Shown here piece after piece: positions 15,783-24,978 of a stretch of 64,000 bases of DNA; positions within the stretch are counted from its first letter, which is position 1; each line of letters starts with the position of its first letter. Both the position numbers and the translations under genes were made by a program. This stretch comes from Streptomyces malaysiensis subsp. samsunensis (GTDB lineage Bacteria; Actinomycetota; Actinomycetes; Streptomycetales; Streptomycetaceae): positions 1 to 64,000 of the forward strand of contig NZ_JANIIC010000045.1 of the NCBI RefSeq assembly GCF_024519315.1, given 5' to 3'. The notes below the pieces were generated by a model. That model saw only the letters and a program-made list of their open reading frames with translations, had not been told where the DNA came from and did no database searches.

Positions 15783-18221
15783 ATGGCACAGGGCTCGGTC
15801 GTCCAGGTGACGCACAGCGGAACGTCGCGGTGGCGGCGCCGCACCGGAGAGTACGCCTCCCTCTCGGCGGCCCTGGAGGCCGCCGGGGACGGTGATGTGC
15901 TCTCCATCTCGCCCGGCACCTACCGCGAGAATCTGGTGGTGGGCCGGGCCGTCACCCTGCGCGGGCCCGAGGGCTCGGCGCGCGGTTCGGTGCGGATCGC
16001 GCCGGTGGACGGAGTCGCGCTGACGATACGTGCCTCCGCCGTGGTCCAGGATCTGCATGTCGAGGGCCAGGACTCGGCCGCCCCCGCGCTGCTCATCGAG
16101 GACGCCACCCCTGAGCTGACGGACGTCCGGGTCGCCACGCGGTCGGCGGTCGGCATCGAGGTGCGCGGCGGCGCCCGTCCGACCGTGCGGCGCTGCACCG
16201 TGGACAACCCCGCGGGTGTCGGGCTCAGCGTGCTGGACGGCGCGGGCGGGGTGTTCGAGGAGTGCGAGGTGGTGGCCGCCGGGCAGTCCGGGGTGGCGGT
16301 GCGTGGCGGCGCCCGTCCGCGCCTGGACCGCTGCCGGGTGCACCACGCGTCCGGGTCGGGCTTCTCGCTGACCGGCGAGGGCTCCTCGCTGGAGGCCGTC
16401 GGCTGTGAGGTGTACGAGATCAGGGGCGCCGGGGTGCAGGTCTCCGGGCGCGCCACCGGCAATCTGACCGACTGCCGGGTGCACCGTACGACGGCGGACG
16501 GGGTGAACCTGGACACCGACGCGGTGCTCACGCTCGCCGACTGCGAGATCCATGACATCCCGGAGAACGCGATCGACCTGAGGTCGCGTTCGGTGCTGAC
16601 GCTGACCCGCTCCACGGTGCGCCGCTTCGGGCGCAACGGCCTGTCGGTGTGGGACCCGGGCACCCGGGTGGACGCCAACCAGTGCGAGCTGCACGAGAGC
16701 ACCGGCGACTATCCGGCGGTGTGGGTGAGCGACGGGGCGACCGCCGTGCTCGACTCGTGCCGGGTGCGCGAGGTGCCCGACGCGCTGTTCGTCCTGGACC
16801 GCGGGTCGCGGGTCGACGTGGTCGACAGCGATCTTTCACAGGTGCGCTCCACCGCGGTCTCGGTCAGCGACGGGGCCATCGTCCAGCTGGACGACTGCCG
16901 CATCCGGGAGGCGGCCACCGGGGCGTGGTTCCGCGACCACGGCAGCGGCGGCACGCTCGCCAACTGCACCATCGACGGCGCCGCCACCGGAGTGATCGTC
17001 ACCAAGGGCGCCGATCCGACGGTCGAGCGCACCACGGTCACCGGGCCGACCGAGGCCGGGTTCTATGTGTCCGCCGAGGGCCGCGGCACGTTCACCGGCT
17101 GCCGGGTCACCGGCAGCGGGGGCTACGGCTTCCACATCATCGACGGCTGCCGCACCACCCTGACCCGGTGCCGTACGGAGCGGTGTGCGCGCGGCGGGTA
17201 CGAGTTCTCCGAGGCCGGGCCGATCGTCGAGGACTGCACCAGCGACGAGAGCGCCACCACGGCGCTGGGCTCCCCGACCACGCCCGCCCACCCCCCGGTC
17301 ACCGCGCCCGCCGTGGAGACCGCCGCCTCCACGGGCGGGCTGCTGGGTGGCGTCCCGGCGCAGCGGTCCGCCCAGACCTCCGCGCCCGCCGCCGAGCCCC
17401 CGGTCGACATCCGCCCGTCCTCCGCGGTGCTGGGCGAGCTGGACGCACTGGTCGGGCTGGAGAGCGTCAAGCGCGAGGTGCGCGCCCTCACCGACATGAT
17501 CGAGGTGGGCCGGCGGCGTCAGGAGGCCGGGCTCAAGGCCGCCTCGGTCCGCCGCCATCTGGTCTTCACCGGCTCCCCCGGCACCGGTAAGACGACGGTC
17601 GCCCGGCTCTACGGGGAGATCCTGGCCTCCCTCGGAGTGCTGGAGCGCGGCCATCTGGTGGAGGTCTCCCGGGTGGACCTGGTGGGTGAGCACATCGGCT
17701 CCACGGCCATCCGCACCCAGGAGGCGTTCGACCGGGCGCGCGGCGGGGTGCTGTTCATCGACGAGGCGTACGCCCTGTCACCGGAGGACTCCGGCCGGGA
17801 CTTCGGCCGGGAGGCGATAGACACCCTGGTGAAGCTGATGGAGGACCACCGGGAGGCGGTCGTGGTCATCGTGGCCGGGTACACGGCGGAGATGGAGCGC
17901 TTTCTGTCCGTCAACCCCGGTGTGGCCTCCCGCTTCTCGCGCACCATCACCTTCGGCGACTACGCCCCGGAGGAGCTGCTGCGGATCGTGGAGCAGCAGG
18001 CCGAGGAGCATGAGTACCGGATCGGCGACGGTGCGTCGGAGGCCCTGCTGAAGTACTTCACCGCGCTCCCCAAGGGCCCGGCGTTCGGCAACGGCCGCAC
18101 CGCCCGGCAGACCTTCGAGGCGATGGTGGAGCGGCATGCGGGCCGGGTCGCCCAGATGAGCGACCCGACCACGGAGGACCTCACGCTGCTCTACCCCGAG
18201 GACCTGCCCGAGCTCATCTGA
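15783..18221 (+). CDS. Right-handed beta-helix / CbxX-type AAA+ ATPase fusion
   Basis: 812 residues. Positions 1 to about 490 are a right-handed parallel beta-helix of pectate-lyase/NosD type with many coils of the form GxGVxVxGGARPRLDRCRVH. A Pro/Ala linker (about 493-550) leads to a CbxX/CfqX (SpoVK/EccA-like) AAA+ domain: Walker A GSPGTGKTT at 597-605, Walker B LFIDEAYALS near 657-666, and an arginine finger in SRFSRTI. The beta-helix could bind a polysaccharide or protein while the AAA+ ring remodels it; no signal peptide is seen, so it is probably cytosolic. An ATG at 15783 is chosen because the beta-helix starts directly after it (GEYASLSAALEAAGDGDVLS). Confidence 0.85.
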   Translation: MAQGSVVQVTHSGTSRWRRRTGEYASLSAALEAAGDGDVLSISPGTYRENLVVGRAVTLRGPEGSARGSVRIAPVDGVALTIRASAVVQDLHVEGQDSAAPALLIEDATPELTDVRVATRSAVGIEVRGGARPTVRRCTVDNPAGVGLSVLDGAGGVFEECEVVAAGQSGVAVRGGARPRLDRCRVHHASGSGFSLTGEGSSLEAVGCEVYEIRGAGVQVSGRATGNLTDCRVHRTTADGVNLDTDAVLTLADCEIHDIPENAIDLRSRSVLTLTRSTVRRFGRNGLSVWDPGTRVDANQCELHESTGDYPAVWVSDGATAVLDSCRVREVPDALFVLDRGSRVDVVDSDLSQVRSTAVSVSDGAIVQLDDCRIREAATGAWFRDHGSGGTLANCTIDGAATGVIVTKGADPTVERTTVTGPTEAGFYVSAEGRGTFTGCRVTGSGGYGFHIIDGCRTTLTRCRTERCARGGYEFSEAGPIVEDCTSDESATTALGSPTTPAHPPVTAPAVETAASTGGLLGGVPAQRSAQTSAPAAEPPVDIRPSSAVLGELDALVGLESVKREVRALTDMIEVGRRRQEAGLKAASVRRHLVFTGSPGTGKTTVARLYGEILASLGVLERGHLVEVSRVDLVGEHIGSTAIRTQEAFDRARGGVLFIDEAYALSPEDSGRDFGREAIDTLVKLMEDHREAVVVIVAGYTAEMERFLSVNPGVASRFSRTITFGDYAPEELLRIVEQQAEEHEYRIGDGASEALLKYFTALPKGPAFGNGRTARQTFEAMVERHAGRVAQMSDPTTEDLTLLYPEDLPELI

Positions 18222-20572
18222 CCGGTGGCCCCCTCCTGGGGAGGTGGCGGCGTCTGCTCCGGGAGCCGGGCCAGTAGCCCGGCCCGCTCCCGGTCGAAGA
18301 CGGGGTCGGCCTGATAGTCCCCATGGCCCAGGATCGGTGCGGGCAGCGGGTGTTCGGGCGTACGGCCGTAGACCAGCGGGTCCTTGAGCGCGTCGCAGTC
18401 GACCTCGGGCCCGCTGCCGTCGGGCAGCAGCATGGGGCCGCCGATCGGATCGGTGTAGCGCCACAGATTGCGCCAGCAGCGCACCTCGCCGTGGAGCGAG
18501 AGCAGTTGCGTGGGGCCGAAGTAGGCGGGGAACCAGCGCCCGTAGAGCCGCTCCAGCGGTGAGCCGTAGGTGAGCAGCGCGACCCGGCCGCGGGTGCGGT
18601 GGTCCACCTGCCAGACCGCCGCGGCGGCCAGCACACTGCCCTGGGAGTGGCCGGAGATGACCAGCCGGCCGCCGTGCCTGCGGGTCCAGGTCTCCATCCG
18701 CCAGGTCAGGTCGGGCACCGCCCGCTCGGCGTAGCACGGGGGCGCGAAGGGGTGGGCGGCGCGCGGCCAGAAGGTGCCCACGTCCCACAGGATGCCGATG
18801 GTGCGGCGGGCGGAGGGGCTGCGGTAGGCGCGGCGGGCCCAGGTGGCCAGCATCAGGCAGGCCACCCCCATCAGCCAGGAGCCCAGGGCCTGCGCGGTCT
18901 GGGCCGCGGCGTCCACGACCCCGGGCGCGCTGTCGGCGGCCCGCCCGGGCACCTGGTGCGTGGCCCAGGCCCCGGTGACGGCGCAGGCGCCGAACAGCAG
19001 GGTCAGCAGCGCGAAGGGACCGACGATCCACGGGGCGGAGTCGGTGAGGCCGGCGCGGGCGATCGTGCTCGCGATGCGCCGGGTGCGCACCGCGTCGGGC
19101 CGCTCCCCTGGATAGCCGTCCATGATGGTCGGCAGCAGCCGTTCGCGCGTCCGCCACACCCTTACGGTGAAGATCACCAGCAGTCCGACCAGGACCAGCA
19201 GCAGCGCGGGGATGGCCGTGGCCAGCCAGGTCAGCAGGACCGGCGGGGCGATGCCCGGCCCCTCACCGGGGGTGGCGCCGCCGTCCAGCCAGTCGGCGAT
19301 GCGCTGGGCGACACCGCCCGAGAGCACCGCGCCGAGCCCGCAGGCGAGCACCGCCACGGCGGGCCCGGCGAGCCCGTACAGCGGGGTGCGGCCGGGAGCG
19401 GCCCGGTGGAGGACCAGGGCGCACACCGCCATGGCCACGATCAGCGCGCCCTCCCCGATGACGATGACGCAGAACGCCTGGTTGCCCGGCAGCTTGCCGG
19501 AGGAGGCCCAGTCGGGGCGGGACCAGGCGGCGTACAGGACGGAGAGCGCCAGCACCCCGAGGGCCGCGCCGGGCAGCGCGGTGATGGTGATGCGGTCCAG
19601 TTCCCCGTCGACCTTGGTCTCGCTGCGGCCTCTGAAGCACACCACGGCCACCACCGCGACCGCGCCCATGACGAGCAGCGTCAGCAGCGCCCAGCCCACG
19701 GCGTCCTGCAACCCGCTGCCGCCCGGTCCGCGGTCGTAGGCGGTGGTGGGCAGGGTCAGGCCCGCCGCGACGGTGAGGAAGCCGGCCGCGGTGTGCGCGG
19801 CGCGCAGCCGGGCGACGATCCTGCGGCCGTACCAGAAGCCGGGCAGGCACAGCGCGGGGCGGTTGCCCGCCTCGGGGGCGGACTCGTCGACGGGGCGCTC
19901 CAGCGGCGGGGAGGACTCGTACGCGCTCCAGGTGCGGTTGGACAGGTACCACAGCAGTCCGGTGAGCGCGCCGGGCAGCACCGCGGCGAGCGCGAGCCTG
20001 CGGCCGGGCTGGCTCCACCAGCCGTGGTTCTCCGGGGACAGGAAGCCGAGCCAGGACTTGCCCCCGGCGCAGTCGGCCGAACCGGCACACTGCCAGGCGA
20101 ACAGGTCCAGGCCAACCTCGCAGGCCCCGGCGATCAGCAGCACGGTCAAGGTGAGCGCCACGAGCCGGACGAACAGGCCGTAGGCGCGCACAGTCCGCTC
20201 GCGCCGGTCGGCCGGGGGCCGCATCCAGTGGGCGAGGTTGGCGACCATGAAGGGCAGTAAAAGCAGCCACAGGGCGCGCGAGCTGTTGCCCGAGGTGAGG
20301 TTGCACCATACGTACGCCTCGCGGATCGGGCCCTCGCGGTCCGGCCCCTCGCGCTCCTCCGGCGGGCGCCGCTCGGCGTCGAGGTCGACCGTCCTGCGGT
20401 AGACCGCCGCCGTCTCGTCGCCGGTCACCAGGCTGGTGCGCGGATCGCCCAGCATCTCCTCGGGGGTGGTGCCGCCCACTCCGTGGACGAGGAGTTCGAG
20501 ATCGGGTGGCGGCGCTCCGCCCTTGCGGGCCGTCGTCGCCTCCGCCGCGTCGGGCGGTGTGTCCTTGGGCAT
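18191..20572 (-). CDS. Large polytopic membrane protein with alpha/beta-hydrolase-like domain
   Basis: 793 residues from the ATG at 20572. An N-terminal stretch contains LELLVHGVGGTTPEEMLGDP, a hydrolase-type oxyanion motif; then about ten membrane helices follow, and a C-terminal domain with VISGHSQGSVLAAAA, a classic nucleophile elbow (Ser in GHSQG). N- and C-terminal segments may form one serine-hydrolase fold interrupted by membrane helices. Substrate unknown; lipase or esterase activity at the membrane is inferred. The 3' end overlaps the beta-helix/AAA+ gene convergently by 31 bp. The frame stays open antisense far upstream of 20572, but that part is a shadow of the DeoR gene. Confidence 0.75.
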   Translation of the reverse strand: MPKDTPPDAAEATTARKGGAPPPDLELLVHGVGGTTPEEMLGDPRTSLVTGDETAAVYRRTVDLDAERRPPEEREGPDREGPIREAYVWCNLTSGNSSRALWLLLLPFMVANLAHWMRPPADRRERTVRAYGLFVRLVALTLTVLLIAGACEVGLDLFAWQCAGSADCAGGKSWLGFLSPENHGWWSQPGRRLALAAVLPGALTGLLWYLSNRTWSAYESSPPLERPVDESAPEAGNRPALCLPGFWYGRRIVARLRAAHTAAGFLTVAAGLTLPTTAYDRGPGGSGLQDAVGWALLTLLVMGAVAVVAVVCFRGRSETKVDGELDRITITALPGAALGVLALSVLYAAWSRPDWASSGKLPGNQAFCVIVIGEGALIVAMAVCALVLHRAAPGRTPLYGLAGPAVAVLACGLGAVLSGGVAQRIADWLDGGATPGEGPGIAPPVLLTWLATAIPALLLVLVGLLVIFTVRVWRTRERLLPTIMDGYPGERPDAVRTRRIASTIARAGLTDSAPWIVGPFALLTLLFGACAVTGAWATHQVPGRAADSAPGVVDAAAQTAQALGSWLMGVACLMLATWARRAYRSPSARRTIGILWDVGTFWPRAAHPFAPPCYAERAVPDLTWRMETWTRRHGGRLVISGHSQGSVLAAAAVWQVDHRTRGRVALLTYGSPLERLYGRWFPAYFGPTQLLSLHGEVRCWRNLWRYTDPIGGPMLLPDGSGPEVDCDALKDPLVYGRTPEHPLPAPILGHGDYQADPVFDRERAGLLARLPEQTPPPPQEGATGQMSSGRSSG

Positions 20573-20773
20573 GGTCGCTGGCACCGTTCCCCCGATTCCG
20601 GTGTGGTGCGGTCGTTCGGCTCCAGGATTGTGCCCACCGGCCGCCTGCCCCGACCATGACAGGGCGGGCGTGGCGAAATCGTGACCCTGGGTGCTCCGGC
20701 GATCGGCTGTCCCCACCCCGTGCGAAGATGAACGCGCGGGCGACGAGGGCCGACCGGAAGGAGACGAGGCCGG

Positions 20774-21619
20774 GTGAGCGACAACCAGAACCTCCTCGCG
20801 GAGCAGCGGCGCGCCCTGATCCTCGATGAGGTCAGGCGGCGCGGTGGGGTGCGGGTCAATGAGCTGACGCGCAAGCTCAATGTCTCGGACATGACGGTCC
20901 GTCGCGATCTGGACGCGCTGGCCCGGCTGGGCGTGGTGGAGAAGGTGCACGGCGGGGCCGTGCCGATCGCCGAGGCGAGCACGTACGAGCCCGGGTTCGA
21001 GGCCAAGTCGGGCCTCGAGCTGAGCGCCAAGGAGGACATCGCGAAGGCGGCGGCCGCGATGGTCACACCGGGCACCGCGATCGCCCTGGCCGGGGGCACC
21101 ACGGCCTTCGCACTGGCCCAGCAGCTGCTGGAGGTGCCGGATCTGACCGTGGTGACGAACTCGGTCCGGGTCGCCGATGTGTTCTACAACGCCCAGCGGT
21201 CGGCGGCGCTCGGCGGAGTGGGCCCGCGCCCCGGTGCGGCCACCGTCGTGCTCACCGGCGGGGTGCGGACACCGTCGGACACGCTGGTGGGGCCGGTCGC
21301 GGACGCGGCTGTGCGCTCGCTCCACTTCGATGTGCTGTTCCTCGGAGTGCACGGCATATCGGTGGAGGCGGGTCTGTCGACGCCCAACCTCGCGGAGGCG
21401 GAGACCAACCGCCACTTCGTCAGGGCCGCGCGGCGGGTGGTGGTGGTCGCGGACCACACCAAGTGGGGCACGGTGGGGCTGAGTTCCTTCGCCTCGCTGG
21501 AGCAGGTGAACGCGCTGGTCACGGACCCGGGGCTGCCCGAGGAGGCGCGGGCGGAGATCTCCGAGTATCTGCCGGAGCTGGTGGTGGCGGGCGAGCCGTC
21601 CCGCACCGCAGACATCTGA
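20774..21619 (+). CDS. DeoR/GlpR-family transcriptional regulator
   Basis: 281 residues. The N-terminal winged helix reads ALILDEVRRRGGVRVNELTR and KLNVSDMTVRRDLDALARLG, followed by the signature VHGGA, then a DeoR C-terminal sugar-phosphate sensing domain (ALAGGTTAFALAQQL, LTGGVRTPSDTLVGPVAD, VVVVADHTKWG). Usually represses sugar or nucleoside catabolic genes; no such gene is adjacent, so its targets are not evident. GTG start at 20774. Confidence 0.92.
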   Translation: MSDNQNLLAEQRRALILDEVRRRGGVRVNELTRKLNVSDMTVRRDLDALARLGVVEKVHGGAVPIAEASTYEPGFEAKSGLELSAKEDIAKAAAAMVTPGTAIALAGGTTAFALAQQLLEVPDLTVVTNSVRVADVFYNAQRSAALGGVGPRPGAATVVLTGGVRTPSDTLVGPVADAAVRSLHFDVLFLGVHGISVEAGLSTPNLAEAETNRHFVRAARRVVVVADHTKWGTVGLSSFASLEQVNALVTDPGLPEEARAEISEYLPELVVAGEPSRTADI

Positions 21620-21643
21620 CACCCCGGCAGTTATCGTGTGCCC

Positions 21644-22117
21644 ATGACACACCGGTTGCGTTCGGTCGGACTGGAGTACGCCGAGACCGCCCCGGTGCGG
21701 CTCGTCTTCGTCGCCGAGATCTCGGCCGCTCCGGAGGCGGTGTTCGAGGCGTTCGCCGACGTCGAGGGCTGGCCGCGGTGGTACCGGCAGGTGAAGCGGG
21801 CCCGCGCCACGGACGGCGGCAAGCGCAGGGAGATCCGGCTCGTGGGCGGCACCCGCTTCCGCGAGACGGTCATGGCCTCCGATCCACACGAGCGCTATGC
21901 CTACCGCGTCGACGAGACCAACGCGCCGGGGCTGCGGGCGCTGCTGGAGGAGTGGACGCTGCGGCCCTCGGGCGGCGGCGGGACCGTGGTGCGCTATGTC
22001 TTCGCGGTGGACGGCACGGTGCTGCTGCGCGGTGCCGTGCGGGCGCTGCGGCCGGGTCTGCGGCGCGCGTTCCACCAGGCGGTGCGGAACCTGGACCGGA
22101 TGGTGGCGGCGGGCTGA
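21644..22117 (+). CDS. SRPBCC (START-like) family protein
   Basis: 157 residues of a START/Bet v1-like fold: VRLVFVAEISAAPEAVFEAF, ADVEGWPRWYRQVKRAR and a C-terminal amphipathic helix (RAFHQAVRNLDRMVAAG). Members bind hydrophobic ligands or act as cyclase/dehydrases; the ligand is unknown. A TATCGT box ends 6 nt before the ATG at 21644 (a GTG lies two codons upstream) and no SD is present, so a leaderless mRNA is likely. It follows the DeoR gene by 24 bp. Confidence 0.85.
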   Translation: MTHRLRSVGLEYAETAPVRLVFVAEISAAPEAVFEAFADVEGWPRWYRQVKRARATDGGKRREIRLVGGTRFRETVMASDPHERYAYRVDETNAPGLRALLEEWTLRPSGGGGTVVRYVFAVDGTVLLRGAVRALRPGLRRAFHQAVRNLDRMVAAG

Positions 22118-22163
22118 CGGGCCGTACGGGCGGACGTCAGCCGGTCCTGTCGGCGGGAAGACC

Positions 22164-23285
22164 TCAATCGGTCCAGTCGCCGGTGGTGAGGAAGACGTCG
22201 AGCGTCTTCACATACGGCTCGATGTCCAGCCCCTGCTCCTCGAGCCACACATCCGAGTAGTACTTGTCCAGATACCGCTCCCCCGGATCGCACAGCAGCG
22301 TCACCACGCTCCCGGTGCGCCCCGCGGCGACCATCTCCGCGACGATCCGCAGGGCGCTCCACAGCCCCGTCCCGGTGGAGCCGCCCGCCTTGCGGCCGAT
22401 GGCCCGCTCCAGGGCGCGGACGGCCGCGACGCTCGCCGCGTCCGGGACCTTCATCATCCGGTCGATCGCGCCCGGTACGAAGCTGGGCTCCATCCGGGGG
22501 CGGCCGATGCCCTCGATGCGTGAGCCGCGGTCGCTGAAGGCGTGGGCGTCCTGGTGGACCCAGCCGTCGAAGAAGCAGGAGTTCTCCGGGTCGGCGACGC
22601 ACACCCGGGTGTCGTACTGCATGTAGTGGACATAGCGGGCGATGGTCGCCGAGGTGCCGCCGGTGCCCGCCGTGGCGATGACCCACGCCGGTTCCGGATA
22701 GCGCTCCAGACGCAGCTGCTGATAGATCGACTCGGCGATGTTGTTGTTGCCCCGCCAGTCCGTGGCCCGCTCGGCGTAGGTGAACTGGTCCATGTAGTGC
22801 CCCCCGGACTCCGCCGCGAGAGCCGCGGACTCCTCGTACATCGTCCGCGGGTCGTCCACGAAATGACATCGGCCGCCATGGAATTCGATCAGGCGGCACT
22901 TCTCCCTGCTGGTCGTGCGGGGCATCACCGCGATGAAGGGCACCCCGATCAGCTTGGCGAAGTACGCCTCGGACACGGCGGTCGAGCCGCTGGACGCCTC
23001 GATCACGGGCTTGTCCGGCCGGATCCAGCCGTTGCACAGCCCATAGAGGAACAACGAGCGCGCCAGACGGTGCTTGAGACTCCCCGTGGGGTGGGTGGAC
23101 TCGTCCTTGAGGTAGAGGTCGATCCCCCAGCGCTCGGGCAGCGGAAAGCTCAGCAGATGGGTGTCCGCGGACCGCTGGGCATCGGCCTGCACCTTACGGA
23201 CGGCCTCCTTCAGCCACTCGCGGTAGCCGTGATCGCTGCGGTCCACGTCGATCGTCCCGATGATCCCGCGCGCCTCGCCGTCCAA
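22164..23285 (-). CDS. PLP-dependent cysteine synthase-family enzyme, Cds1-like L-cysteine desulfhydrase
   Basis: 373 residues of fold-type II PLP enzyme. The Schiff-base lysine is Lys71 in HPTGSLKHRLARS; the substrate loop EASSGSTAVSEAYFAKL and the PLP-phosphate loop GTGGTSATIARY are present. The long form and sequence (FVDDPRTMYEESAALAAE, DPENSCFFDGW) match mycobacterial Cds1, which releases H2S, pyruvate and ammonia from L-cysteine and supports redox balance; I infer the same reaction. TTG start at 23285, decided by a strong GGAGGAG six bases upstream. Confidence 0.85.
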   Translation of the reverse strand: MDGEARGIIGTIDVDRSDHGYREWLKEAVRKVQADAQRSADTHLLSFPLPERWGIDLYLKDESTHPTGSLKHRLARSLFLYGLCNGWIRPDKPVIEASSGSTAVSEAYFAKLIGVPFIAVMPRTTSREKCRLIEFHGGRCHFVDDPRTMYEESAALAAESGGHYMDQFTYAERATDWRGNNNIAESIYQQLRLERYPEPAWVIATAGTGGTSATIARYVHYMQYDTRVCVADPENSCFFDGWVHQDAHAFSDRGSRIEGIGRPRMEPSFVPGAIDRMMKVPDAASVAAVRALERAIGRKAGGSTGTGLWSALRIVAEMVAAGRTGSVVTLLCDPGERYLDKYYSDVWLEEQGLDIEPYVKTLDVFLTTGDWTD

Positions 23286-23464
23286 CGCCCACTCCTCCTG
23301 CTTGTGCCCTTGCCCGGCCCGAGTGGCATACTCATGCCGTTTCGATCCTCATTGTCCCCCAGTGCGCCCTGGTGTCCGGGCCCGGTCACGGGCACACTGC
23401 GCAACAGGGAAAATGAGAGGCAGCGGCACACGTGCCAGTCGGAGCCATCGGGGAGGCGGTTGTG

Positions 23465-23800
23465 ATGGCCGATAACGAGTTCAACGCCAGGGGAGTGCGG
23501 ATCGAGCGGTTCCTGCGCTCGGTCACCCGCGCCGGACAGGTCATGATCAAGGACGGCAGGCTTCAGTTGCTGACCAGTTACGGCAGCGAGATCGACAGCG
23601 CGCCCGTGCAGTCGGTGCGCGCGAGCAAGCCCTGGTTCGTGGACGGGGACCAGGCCATGGCCACCGTCAACGGCACCCGCTATCGCCTCACCCTCGGCTC
23701 GCAGGACGCCAAGTCCACCTCGGCCAAGTCCGGCTCCGGCGCCGCCAGCCGCTTCCTCGACGCCGTCCGGTCCGCCCGGGGGCACTCGCCGAAGAGGTGA
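23465..23800 (+). CDS. Small conserved Streptomyces-type protein of unknown function
   Basis: 111 residues from an ATG preceded by GGAGG at suitable spacing. It contains GVRIERFLRSVTRAGQVMIK, then a beta-rich part LQLLTSYGSEIDSAPVQSVR and a Ser/Ala-rich tail ending in HSPKR. No membrane segment. The fold hints at a small PH- or YcxB-like beta domain but I do not recognise a family. It diverges from the Cds1-like gene. Confidence 0.7.
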   Translation: MADNEFNARGVRIERFLRSVTRAGQVMIKDGRLQLLTSYGSEIDSAPVQSVRASKPWFVDGDQAMATVNGTRYRLTLGSQDAKSTSAKSGSGAASRFLDAVRSARGHSPKR

Positions 23801-23985
23801 GACGGCCGAGTTGCGCATGCGCGCGGCCGGACCGACCCTGGACGAGTATCAGTATCACTGAGGGTCAACAAGCGGTGACGCTGAGAACCGTCCCACCGGT
23901 CGCGCCCAGCAGCCACCACTGCTGAACGTGTTCGTCGCCCGCATCTGAATCAGGCTAGCCCCAACTTCTTCAGGGAGTCGCAGCC

Positions 23986-24750
23986 GTGATCAGTCGTCCT
24001 AGCAGGCATTGCACGGTGGAGCTGCAAGCCCTGCCGTCGCGGATCGGACAGGTCCGCAGAATCGTGTCGGCGCAGTTGCGCTACTGGCATCTGGATCCGC
24101 TCATCGACCCGGCGGCGCTCGGCGTCACCGAACTGCTCACCAATGTCCATCGGCACGCCGAGCCGGGCAAGCAGTGCACGGTGGAGATCGCTCTCATGCT
24201 GGACCGGCTGACCGTTTCGGTCCGCGACCAGGATCCGCGGCTGCCCCGCCTCCGGACCTGCGATCCGTTCGCCACCCACGGCAGGGGGCTCGCGCTGGTC
24301 GCGTCCGTCAGCCAGAGCTGGGGGATGCACGCGCGGGACGACGGCAGCGGGAAGGTCGTCTGGTTCACGCTGGCCGTGCCGCGCCCCACCGCGACCGCCA
24401 AGTCGCCCCTTCCGGCGCACGGAGCGGGCCGCACCGCGCCGCCCCACCGCACGGACGCCTCCCGTCCGGCGCCGGCGCCCACCGCGCCCGGCACCGGCCC
24501 CGCGCCCACCACGGAGCCCGCCACGGCACCTGCACCTGCACCTGCACCTGCACATGCCGCCCCGGCGCCCGCCCCCGCACCCGTCGCCTCCGCGCCGCCC
24601 GTTGCTCCGACACCGGCCCCCGCCGCCGCGGCTCCGACACCGGCCCCCGCCGCCGCGGCTCCGGCACCGGCACCGGCCGCTGCCGCCGCTCCGGCGCCCG
24701 CGGTGCACGAGCGGGCCCCCGCCACCGCCCGGTCGGCGGCTTCCCGCTGA
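23986..24750 (+). CDS. RsbW-like ATP-binding protein with Pro/Ala-rich tail
   Basis: 254 residues. The first 130 carry a HATPase_c fold: N box GVTELLTNVHRHAEPG, a degenerate G1 region (RDQDPRLPR, lacking the usual Gly) and G2 box HGRGLALVASVS. The rest is low-complexity Ala/Pro (APAPAPA runs), probably disordered. This is a common Streptomyces group of putative anti-sigma or serine-kinase proteins. GTG start with AGGGAG upstream. The G1 change may lower ATP binding. Confidence 0.8.
   Translation: MISRPSRHCTVELQALPSRIGQVRRIVSAQLRYWHLDPLIDPAALGVTELLTNVHRHAEPGKQCTVEIALMLDRLTVSVRDQDPRLPRLRTCDPFATHGRGLALVASVSQSWGMHARDDGSGKVVWFTLAVPRPTATAKSPLPAHGAGRTAPPHRTDASRPAPAPTAPGTGPAPTTEPATAPAPAPAPAHAAPAPAPAPVASAPPVAPTPAPAAAAPTPAPAAAAPAPAPAAAAAPAPAVHERAPATARSAASR
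24526..24553 (+). repeat. GCACCT hexanucleotide repeat in the Ala/Pro tail
   Basis: Four GCACCT units plus GCAC encode an Ala-Pro dipeptide run. In frame, within the ATP-binding protein tail. Confidence 0.85.
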
Positions 24751-24887
24751 GCACGCGGGCGTCCCGCCTCGCGGGAGGCGGGACGGCCCGAGGGGCCCGG
24801 CGGCCCGGACAGCCGCAGTGGCCCAGGCGGCCCTGACGCCCCGGCCCGCCTGACCGGACCGGCCGGATCGAGCGGACCGCCCTGCCC

Positions 24888-24930
24888 GACCCGAACGACC
24901 TGCCCAACCCGAACGACCTGCCCGACCCTG
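24888..24930. repeat. 18-bp direct repeat in intergenic DNA
   Basis: GACCCGAACGACCTGCCC, AACCCGAACGACCTGCCC and a partial third copy lie between convergent genes. No function visible. Confidence 0.7.
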
Positions 24931-24978
24931 ACGACCGGACCGAACACCCGGGGGTGTCGGCGCCCCCGGCGGCCACGG

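Noticed and set aside
20573..22075. N-terminal extension of the membrane hydrolase
   Set aside because: The frame is open but runs antisense to the DeoR and SRPBCC genes, is Arg/Gly/His-rich without domain features, and the hydrolase N-terminus fits the ATG at 20572.
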